Source: Syntrophaceae bacterium (lineage in GTDB: Bacteria > Desulfobacterota > Syntrophia > Syntrophales > UBA5619). From it: a stretch of 12,680 bases of DNA. The notes under the pieces are model-generated. The model searched no databases. It saw only the letters and a program-made list of their open reading frames with translations, and was not told the DNA's origin. Within the stretch, counting starts at the first letter, position 1, and every line of letters starts with the position of its first letter. Below, one piece after another: positions 7,523 through 12,680 of this stretch. Location of the stretch: the NCBI GenBank assembly GCA_023249795.1, contig JAHFBU010000019.1:1-12680 (forward strand). The letters run 5' to 3'. Both the position numbers and the translations under genes were made by a program.

Positions 7523-8113
7523 TTACTTCTTTTTCAGGAGCGACTCTATGATGGGTTCGACTCGCTGACACATTCGGCAGAGGATATTTCCTTTCTGGTC
7601 TATGAGAACCATCGCCGGGACGCCCAGGATATCGTATATGCCCGCAACGGCGCCGTCTTCGTCCAAGAGCACGCGGTAAGGGAGCTCATTTTTCGCGGAA
7701 AATCTGGCCACTTTTTCCTTCGATTCCTGACTGTCGATGTTGACGATCTCCAACCCCTGCTTCGCATAGGCGGCATGGAGGGCTTTGAAATGGGGAATCT
7801 CTTCCCTGCAGAATCCGCACCAGGTCGCACCGAAAATGAGCAGGACCGGCTTCTTCCCTTTGAAGTCATTCAACCGGAATTGCCGGCCGTCCAGGTCCTT
7901 GAGAACGAAACCCGGCGCCTTTTCAACAAAGGATGACTTATTGTCCGCGCGCGCACCCGGGCCAAATGAATGGGTGTAAGACGGAAGGAACAAGATCCAA
8001 GCAACGATCACAACCGCCACCACCGCCACGATATTCCGCGCGCCGGTGGGAAACCGGTCGGAAACAATTTCATGGGGGATAAAAACCCGTTTTCGACTAT
8101 CCAAAAATAACAT
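7523..8113 (-). CDS. Membrane-anchored TlpA/ResA-like thioredoxin
   Basis: 196 residues. A short basic N-terminus precedes one membrane segment (about 27-44), so the rest faces the periplasm. The thioredoxin-fold domain (about 62-195) has the AlkC/TlpA start (APGFVLKDLDGRQFRLNDFKGK), the active site WCGFC (C99, C102) and the cis-proline GVP (P166). It presumably reduces disulfides in envelope proteins, with electrons from the DsbD/CcdA-like protein encoded 22 bases upstream. A strong ribosome site (AAAGGAG, 6 bases upstream) supports this start. Unusual feature: a second CxxC (C179-R-M-C182) close to the C-terminus, where family members normally have a short strand without cysteines. It could be a second redox or metal site. 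Confidence 0.9.
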   Translation of the reverse strand: MLFLDSRKRVFIPHEIVSDRFPTGARNIVAVVAVVIVAWILFLPSYTHSFGPGARADNKSSFVEKAPGFVLKDLDGRQFRLNDFKGKKPVLLIFGATWCGFCREEIPHFKALHAAYAKQGLEIVNIDSQESKEKVARFSAKNELPYRVLLDEDGAVAGIYDILGVPAMVLIDQKGNILCRMCQRVEPIIESLLKKK

Positions 8114-8135
8114 CGTATCTCCTTTACGTACTGTT

Positions 8136-8852
8136 TTACACCCAGAGGACGCCGGCGTTGATCAGAAAATATTCCCCCGCCCCCAGCAGGATCCAGCCGA
8201 AGATCCGGCTAATCCGGGTCATCCATGTACCGGACTTGGGGATAGCGGCAAGAAGACCGGCAAACGTTCCCACGAGGATCAGCAGGGTCCCCATACCGAA
8301 GGCGAAGACGAACATCAGACTCGAGGCAAGAACCAGATTCTGTCGAGTTGCCGCGTAGCCGAGGACTACGGCGAGGGCCGGTGCTGCGCAGGGACCGGTA
8401 ATCAGGCCCGCAACCGCCCCCACCAGAAAACTGCCGACGATCCCCTTCGTCCTCTTGCGGGGCTTCGCTCGCTCCACGAAGGCGGGAATATGGATGGAGA
8501 AGGAAAAAACGCCGAGCATTGACAAACCCATAATAATACATACGTTCCCGATGAAAAAATAGGTCCATGGGTTGCTCTGGATCTGGCCGAACAGCCTCCC
8601 GGAGAGTGCCGCGATCGCGCCAAGGATGGTATACGTGACTGCCATGCCGGTCACGTAGATCAGCGACAGGACGAATCCCCGGCCCTTCGAGCCGTGTCCG
8701 CGGGCGCCGATGACAGCGACTGTAATCGGGATAACCGGATAGATGCAGGGGGTAAAGCTGATCATCACGCCCGCGAGATACACGGCCAGAAAGGAGAGGC
8801 AAACCGACCCCTGCAAATAGGCGGAAAGGCCATTGATGAAATTCTCTACCAT
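8136..8852 (-). CDS. DsbD/CcdA-family transmembrane electron transporter
   Basis: 238 residues from the ATG at 8852, chosen because GGAGG lies 4 bases upstream; the frame is open for 19 more codons to 8909, but those are hydrophilic and lack such a site. About six or more hydrophobic segments are visible. The two family redox cysteines are present: C36 in FTPCIYPVIP and C155 in TGPCAAPAL. The family moves reducing equivalents from cytoplasmic thioredoxin across the membrane to periplasmic thioredoxin-like proteins. The next gene encodes just such a partner. Length fits stand-alone CcdA, while the FTPC.YP.IPITV wording is closer to the DsbD membrane domain. A cytochrome c maturation role is possible, but no heme-lyase genes are seen here. 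Confidence 0.9.
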   Translation of the reverse strand: MVENFINGLSAYLQGSVCLSFLAVYLAGVMISFTPCIYPVIPITVAVIGARGHGSKGRGFVLSLIYVTGMAVTYTILGAIAALSGRLFGQIQSNPWTYFFIGNVCIIMGLSMLGVFSFSIHIPAFVERAKPRKRTKGIVGSFLVGAVAGLITGPCAAPALAVVLGYAATRQNLVLASSLMFVFAFGMGTLLILVGTFAGLLAAIPKSGTWMTRISRIFGWILLGAGEYFLINAGVLWV

Positions 8853-8897
8853 GGTTCCTCCGTTGTAACCGACGCACCGTCCTGCTTTCCCTTGATC

Positions 8898-8913
8898 GTT
8901 TGCTAACACAAAC
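8898..8913. promoter_or_regulatory. Small inverted repeat upstream of the electron-transporter operon
   Basis: Plus strand GTTTG, six bases, CAAAC, ending 45 bases upstream of the ATG at 8852. The geometry is that of a helix-turn-helix dimer site, but 5-bp arms can occur by chance. The gap 8853-9041 also has an AT-rich stretch (8931-8960, containing TTAATTAA). I could not pick a convincing -35/-10 pair for the 8852-4911 operon. Confidence 0.2.
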
Positions 8914-8993
8914 CGTGGAAAAGGTAAAATCCTTTTATCCCGTCTTTAATTAAGGATAAGGGAAACAGAGCAAATGGGCGTTTGGAAGGCAGT

Positions 8994-9008
8994 CCGCCCA
9001 CGGGGCGG
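8994..9008 (-). terminator. GC-rich hairpin downstream of the DUF362 gene
   Basis: CCGCCC (8994-8999) and GGGCGG (9003-9008) form a 6-bp, all-GC stem around a 3-base loop, 33 bases beyond the DUF362 stop codon. There is no clear U-run after it, so intrinsic termination would be weak. It marks the most plausible end of the DUF362 transcript before the next operon. Confidence 0.3.
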
Positions 9009-9041
9009 GGCTTGCGGGATGCTCTCCCGGTCAACAGCCTG

Positions 9042-10145
9042 TCACTGCGGTGGCGTGCCGCGGAAAATCCGTCCGACAAGGGTCTCAGCGATATCGAGCG
9101 CACCGAAGGGGCATACCTCGATGCAGCAGTAGCAGCGGATGCACCGGTCATAGTCGAAGCGAAGCGGTTTCTGCCCCGGGGTGATCGCCCCGGCCGGGCA
9201 GATCTTCCAACATTCCCCGCATATCCGACAGATTACGGGATTGCAGACGGGCCGCTGGAGAGCTCGCCGCCGTATGAAGCCGTGCAGGAACTTCGGGCCG
9301 AAGATGAGAGAGGTCGCGCGGGGCAGATGGAAATCCCGAATCTCAGGGAGCGACCCGTCGATTTGAGCCTCCGGTGCAGGGAAACCCATTTCCCGGGCGG
9401 CCTTCAGGACGGGAACCTGCTCCGGGTCGAGGTCGAGCATCCGGCAGACGACCTGATCGACGGCGAAAGGGTCGCAACCGGCGAGTATGACGCCCATCTC
9501 CCGCGGAACGCCCCTCATACCCGGCCCCTGCCCTTCCATTGCCAGCACACCGTCGAGGATGTTGAAGGCCGGCCGGAGGGTCCGGCCAATCCGGGCGATG
9601 AGCCGGGCGAACGCCTGCCGGTCAATGCCGGCCCGCATGTGCCACTCGGGCTTCCGATAGCCGACAACGCAGCCGAAGAGGTTCTTGACGGCGAGGGTCA
9701 GAAACATCTGGCTGTGGGTTTTCAACTTGGCGAGATTCACGATGACGTCCGCTCGGACGGCATCCTCGGCGATCTCGATTGCGCCGAACGGCTCGCCGAT
9801 ATCGACGCGGACGGAACTTTCAAACGGGCGGCATTCGCAGTCGAGGCCGCGGAGGGCGTTGCGGATTCCACTTACCCGGAGCACAAGATCGAATGATCCC
9901 ATTGCCGGACTGTCGGCGACAAGCGGGCGGATACCCCGCTGGTTGCAGTATTCCACGACCGCACGAACGACGGATGGATGGGTGACCACGGCTTGGCGCG
10001 GAAGCGCGGGGGAGAGGAGATTCGGCTTGATCAGGACACGGCTTTTCCCCCCGATTTTATCCCCTCCCATTGCATCCATCATCCCGAAGATCAGGGGCCG
10101 GAGGAGATCGCTCTCATAGGTCGCGTTGCGGACGATAACGGTCAT
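9042..10145 (-). CDS. DUF362 protein with C-terminal 2x[4Fe-4S] ferredoxin domain
   Basis: 367 residues. DUF362 occupies about 1-240, with the landmarks LIKPNLLSP (38-46), VIVNLAKLKTHSQ (134-146), AVKNLFGCVVGYRKPEWH (152-169), ILDGVLAMEGQGP (196-208) and GCDPFAVD (223-230). The C-terminus has two classic cluster motifs: C306-x2-C309-x2-C312-x3-C316-P and C335-x2-C338-x2-C341-x3-C345-P, with an extra Cys at 340. No signal peptide, so it is cytoplasmic. The biochemical role of DUF362 is not established; the fusion suggests electron transfer to a DUF362-bound substrate or metal centre. The ATG at 10145 has AAGGTGA 4 bases upstream. It is transcribed apart from its downstream neighbours (190-base gap) and divergently from the J-domain gene. 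Confidence 0.9.
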   Translation of the reverse strand: MTVIVRNATYESDLLRPLIFGMMDAMGGDKIGGKSRVLIKPNLLSPALPRQAVVTHPSVVRAVVEYCNQRGIRPLVADSPAMGSFDLVLRVSGIRNALRGLDCECRPFESSVRVDIGEPFGAIEIAEDAVRADVIVNLAKLKTHSQMFLTLAVKNLFGCVVGYRKPEWHMRAGIDRQAFARLIARIGRTLRPAFNILDGVLAMEGQGPGMRGVPREMGVILAGCDPFAVDQVVCRMLDLDPEQVPVLKAAREMGFPAPEAQIDGSLPEIRDFHLPRATSLIFGPKFLHGFIRRRALQRPVCNPVICRICGECWKICPAGAITPGQKPLRFDYDRCIRCYCCIEVCPFGALDIAETLVGRIFRGTPPQ

Positions 10146-10220
10146 GGTTCACCTTCCGAATGCGGGCACAAAACGGTCCTTTTCTTCCGAAAGCAGGACA
10201 ATCACCCCACTATGTTATTC

Positions 10221-10249
10221 AGCATAGCCGAAAACGGCCAACGTGACAA
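10221..10249 (-). promoter_or_regulatory. Sigma70-type promoter of the DUF362 gene
   Basis: Minus strand TTGTCA (10249-10244, five of six), a 17-base spacer, then TATGCT (10226-10221, four of six). Transcription would start near 10214, leaving a leader of about 69 bases. The -10 sits inside a small inverted repeat (CTATG, eight bases, CATAG; 10210-10227), which could be an operator. This lies in the 214-base divergent gap 10146-10359; I found no equally good promoter there for the plus-strand J-domain gene. Confidence 0.5.
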
Positions 10250-10359
10250 TCCATTCGATTGCCTGAAACCCTCTTTTCTTTCCTGTTTCTCTTTGATAGT
10301 ATGGAGCCTCTTGTTTTTCGACGGTTAGCGCGGAAAGGACTGCAGAGGCGGATTGTCGG

Positions 10360-11106
10360 ATGAAGAAAACCATGGAAGTATTGCCCGTCCCCATCGCGGA
10401 TGGGGAAGAACAGAAGCGGTGCCTCTCCTGCGGGACAACGGAGCATCTCGGCAAGCGGCGTTACTGCTCCGTCGACTGTCGGCAGAAACTTAGGCAGCGG
10501 CTCGACATGCGCTGCGGTCTTCTCCAGGCGCTCAACGCGAGGTACGCCACCTTCTACTTCTCCGATTTTTTGATCATCATGGATCTCCTGCCTTACGGTT
10601 ACAAGGAGATCTGCAGCTTTTTCTACCCCCGAACGCCTGGGAAAAGTCCCGGCGAGGATTTTGGCCGGATGGCGGACATCTTGGGCGGGACCTGGTGGGC
10701 GGAGCAACAGCGGACGAAAAAACGGTATTTCGCAACGCTGCATGTCCTTAATCAGGCGGCCCGAAACCGCGTGCCGCCACAGGCCGTCAAGCCGAGAATC
10801 CTGCACACACCTGATGTCAAGCCGACATCTCTCATCTATTTAAATCTGGAAAAGTCGAACCTCGATTCTTCCGAACTCCGGAAGATGATTCGTGACGCGT
10901 ACCGGCGCCAGGCCAAAATCCACCATCCCGATCTCGGGGGCGATGTGGTGATGTTCCGGAAGATCCACCAGGCCTACGAGGATCTGATCCGCTGGGCGGA
11001 GAATCCCAGCTTCATCCGCCACCGCGGTTTCCCGGACAAGTGGTTCTACGAAGGAGACAAAGAGCGCTGGACCCAACCGACGCCGCTCCATCCGCAGGGC
11101 CGGTGA
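10360..11106 (+). CDS. Zinc-finger/J-domain protein
   Basis: 248 residues. The N-terminus has a probable zinc-binding knuckle, C21-x2-C24...C36-x3-C40 (CLSCGTTEHLGKRRYCSVDC). The middle (about 45-145) is not recognised and is rich in aromatics (YATFYFSDF, YGYKEICSFFYP, GGTWWAEQQ). The C-terminal part (about 157-215) is a J domain: YLNLEKSNLDSSELRKMIRDAYRRQ, the essential H189-P190-D191, then FRKIHQAYEDLIRW. J domains stimulate the ATPase of DnaK/Hsp70 and bring it to particular clients, so this is a specialised co-chaperone, not a canonical DnaJ (J domain at the wrong end, no CxxCxGxG repeats). Start choice is uncertain: the ATG at 10360 has only AGAGG 11 bases upstream, and a second ATG lies at 10372. 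Confidence 0.85.
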   Translation: MKKTMEVLPVPIADGEEQKRCLSCGTTEHLGKRRYCSVDCRQKLRQRLDMRCGLLQALNARYATFYFSDFLIIMDLLPYGYKEICSFFYPRTPGKSPGEDFGRMADILGGTWWAEQQRTKKRYFATLHVLNQAARNRVPPQAVKPRILHTPDVKPTSLIYLNLEKSNLDSSELRKMIRDAYRRQAKIHHPDLGGDVVMFRKIHQAYEDLIRWAENPSFIRHRGFPDKWFYEGDKERWTQPTPLHPQGR

Positions 11107-11114
11107 AGAATATG

Positions 11115-11128
11115 GGCGAGCAATCGCC
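11115..11128 (+). other. Short stem-loop with GCAA tetraloop after the J-domain gene
   Basis: GGCGA-GCAA-TCGCC begins 8 bases after the stop codon. The 5-bp stem closed by a GNRA tetraloop would be stable in RNA, but no U-run follows. It may protect or mark the transcript end; it is not a clear terminator. Confidence 0.3.
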
Positions 11129-11145
11129 GAATGGAATCGACATCC

Positions 11146-11181
11146 TGTAAAAATGTTACATTATGTTATCAAAATTAAAAT
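11146..11181 (+). promoter_or_regulatory. AT-rich promoter region of the dehydrogenase-activase operon
   Basis: The 114-base gap 11107-11220 has one markedly AT-rich block. It holds the inverted repeat TGTAA-N5-TTACA (11146-11160) and a good -10 candidate, TAAAAT (11176-11181), with no clear -35 at the right distance. Transcription from it would start near 11188, about 33 bases before the ATG at 11221, which has a strong ribosome site (AGGAGG, 11209-11214). An activator-dependent promoter is possible. Confidence 0.3.
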
Positions 11182-11220
11182 GGCCGAGGTGTCCATGGGA
11201 TTCATTATAGGAGGGGAACG

Positions 11221-11985
11221 ATGAGCGGCATATCGTATGATCTGGACGAAAAGGTAGTCGTCGTAACAGGGGGAAGCCGGGGGATCGGTCTGGAGCTGGC
11301 CCGGAATTTCCTCGCGCAGGGCGCACGGGTGGTCATCTGCGGTCGGAAGGAGGATAACCTCAAGGCCGCCGTGGAGGAGCTTAACGGCGGTGAGAGGCTC
11401 CTCGCCGTTGCCGCCCATATCGCTAAGGAAGGCGACGTGGAAAATCTCTTTGATACGGCCGTCCGTCAATTCGGTAGTCTCGACATCCTCGTCAACAACG
11501 TCGGGATGAACCTCCTGACCGCCTCCGTCACGGACACTGATCTCCCCATCTGGAACAAGATCATGGAGGGAAATCTCACAGGAACCTTCCTCTGCGCGCG
11601 GAAGGCGGCCCGGATTTTGCGGGGGAATAAACAGGGGAAGATTGTCAACATTTCATCGATTGCCGGTACGAGGGCGGTCCCCGCGATGGGAATCTACGGA
11701 ATCGCCAAGGCCGGCGTCGAAATGATTACGAAGGTTCTTGCCTCGGAGCTTGCCGTCTTCAACATCCAGGTCAATGCCGTCGCCCCGGGAATGGTGCGGA
11801 CCGATTTCAGCAAACCCTTCTGGTCGACACCGGCCATCTACGACCAGATCGTCAAGGCAATCCCCGCGGGCCGTATCGCCGAGACCGCGGATCTCGTTCC
11901 CATTGTTCTATTTCTTGCTTCCCGGCACGCGGATTATATTACCGGCCAGACGATCACGGTGGACGGGGGGGCCTCTGCGATATGA
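11221..11985 (+). CDS. Short-chain dehydrogenase/reductase (classical SDR)
   Basis: 254 residues, full length for a classical SDR. Seen in order: nucleotide-binding TGGSRGIG (16-23), CGRKEDN after the second strand (R42 suggests NADP(H) preference), NNVG (92-95), catalytic N118 (EGNLTG), S145/S146 (NISS), Y159-x3-K163 (YGIAK), the PG motif (VNAVAPGMVRT, 184-194) and the ending TGQTITVDGGAS. It should oxidise an alcohol or reduce a ketone; the substrate cannot be read from the sequence. The 4-base overlap with the activase gene suggests a hydroxyacyl- or cyclic acyl-CoA substrate in the same pathway. A FabG-type 3-oxoacyl reductase role is the main alternative. Confidence 0.93.
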   Translation: MSGISYDLDEKVVVVTGGSRGIGLELARNFLAQGARVVICGRKEDNLKAAVEELNGGERLLAVAAHIAKEGDVENLFDTAVRQFGSLDILVNNVGMNLLTASVTDTDLPIWNKIMEGNLTGTFLCARKAARILRGNKQGKIVNISSIAGTRAVPAMGIYGIAKAGVEMITKVLASELAVFNIQVNAVAPGMVRTDFSKPFWSTPAIYDQIVKAIPAGRIAETADLVPIVLFLASRHADYITGQTITVDGGASAI

Positions 11986-12680
11986 GCTTGACGGCCGGGA
12001 TCGACATCGGCTCCATCACTGCCAAGTGCGCCATTCTGCAGGGCGGCGCACTATTAGGAACAAAGGTGATCTTCACCGGTTACAATGCGGAGGCGGCAGG
12101 ATACCGCGTCTTCGATGAGCTCCTTACGGAGTTGGGCCTTGTTCCCCCGGATATTATCCGGATCGTCGCCACGGGTTATGGCCGCAGGAGTGTTGCCATG
12201 GCCCACAAGACAGTGACCGAGATCATGTGTCACGCCGCCGGGGCCCGCTTCCTCGACCCTTGTGTCCGGTCGCTGATCGACATCGGCGGACAGGACAGCA
12301 AGGCCGTCGTCATGGATGAAGAGGGCCGGGTTACAAACTTTGCGATGAATGATAAGTGCGCCGCGGGGACGGGACGCTTCCTCGAGGTGATGGCGCGCGC
12401 CCTGGAGGCGGATCTCGACGAATTCGGCACCCTCTCCCTCCGGGCGAAATGCCCGGCAAAAATCAGCAGCCTCTGCACGGTTTTCGCTGAGTCGGAGGTG
12501 ATCTCTCTGATTGCGGGGGGAGAGACGCGGGAAAACATCATCGCGGGGATCCATGAGGCAATCGCCTCCCGTGATTCTGCGATGGCGAATCGAATCGGTC
12601 TCGCAGTTCCAGTAATGATGACTGGAGGGGTCGCCCGAAATCCCGGTGTCGTAAATGCGCTGGAAAGAGTGCTCAGAGCG
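11982..12680 (+). CDS. Acyl-CoA dehydratase/benzoyl-CoA reductase activase, HgdC/BcrA/BadF family (partial)
   Basis: The frame opens at the ATG overlapping the dehydrogenase stop (ATGA) and runs 233 codons to the window edge with no stop. Motifs of the acetate kinase/Hsp70-fold ATPase family are clear: GIDIGSITAK (6-15, phosphate 1), TGYGR (64-68), DIGGQDSK (100-107, phosphate 2), NDKCAAGTGRFLE (123-135), and MTGGVARN (213-220, adenosine loop). C126 and C165 are 39 residues apart, matching the pair in Acidaminococcus HgdC that bridges one [4Fe-4S] cluster between two subunits. Such proteins use ATP to push a low-potential electron into a 2-hydroxyacyl-CoA dehydratase or a benzoyl-CoA reductase. 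The length cannot separate these two groups. The target enzyme's subunits are expected just to the right. Confidence 0.92.
   Translation, partial: MSLTAGIDIGSITAKCAILQGGALLGTKVIFTGYNAEAAGYRVFDELLTELGLVPPDIIRIVATGYGRRSVAMAHKTVTEIMCHAAGARFLDPCVRSLIDIGGQDSKAVVMDEEGRVTNFAMNDKCAAGTGRFLEVMARALEADLDEFGTLSLRAKCPAKISSLCTVFAESEVISLIAGGETRENIIAGIHEAIASRDSAMANRIGLAVPVMMTGGVARNPGVVNALERVLRA

Noticed and set aside
8935..8959. TTATCC/GGATAA inverted repeat as a terminator
   Set aside because: Arms are 6 bp with a 13-base loop and no U-run; probably chance pairing in an AT-rich spacer.
11146..11160. TGTAA-N5-TTACA as a second CRP site
   Set aside because: The spacer is five bases, not six, so the half-sites are out of register for CRP/FNR dimers. 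Kept only as a generic inverted repeat in an AT-rich promoter region.
1..12680. CRISPR array, tRNA, rRNA, IS element or prophage
   Set aside because: No regularly spaced direct repeats, cloverleaf-like sequence, transposase motif or phage gene was seen on either strand.

Overview
The window reads as chromosomal DNA of a GC-rich anaerobic bacterium, most likely a deltaproteobacterium (Desulfobacterota, Syntrophus-like). This is inferred from gene content: a DUF362 protein with two [4Fe-4S] clusters, an acyl-CoA dehydratase/benzoyl-CoA reductase-type activase, a FecR-domain surface protein and a GAF-GAF-PAS adenylate cyclase. No tRNA, rRNA, IS element, phage gene or CRISPR array was seen. Coding density is high. 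Genes run on the minus strand from about 10.1 kb down to position 1, and on the plus strand from 10.36 kb to the end.

Minus strand, left part (read right to left). A TPR/outer-membrane beta-barrel protein (4625-3087) is followed 44 bases later by a very long secreted FecR-domain protein (3042 to beyond the left edge, at least 1014 residues). The pair looks like an envelope operon, with the barrel protein as a plausible exporter or anchor of the FecR protein. Upstream, the 285-base gap 4626-4910 holds a CRP-like site, a 22-bp palindrome and two possible promoters.

Minus strand, middle part. Four closely packed genes run 8852 to 4911: a DsbD/CcdA-family membrane electron carrier, a membrane-anchored TlpA-like thioredoxin, a 108-residue helical protein made of exactly three 36-residue repeats, and a class IIIb adenylate cyclase with tandem GAF domains. 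The second GAF carries an intact NKFDE cyclic-nucleotide-binding motif. The architecture is that of cyanobacterial CyaB1/CyaB2, which are activated by their own product. With the CRP-like site just beyond the cyclase, this suggests a local cAMP circuit in which the cyclase controls the neighbouring envelope operon. That link is a hypothesis.

Right part. A DUF362-ferredoxin protein (10145-9042, minus) has a good sigma70-type promoter in the divergent gap 10146-10359. On the plus strand lie a zinc-finger/J-domain protein (10360-11106) and then a short-chain dehydrogenase (11221-11985). The dehydrogenase overlaps by 4 bases an activase of the HgdC/BcrA/BadF family (11982 to beyond the right edge). 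The last two probably begin an operon for a CoA-thioester radical dehydratase or reductase, whose other subunits would lie to the right.

The two genes cut by the window edges have no stop codon in the window and were translated by hand. Functional calls rest on motifs and architecture only; no database search was run.
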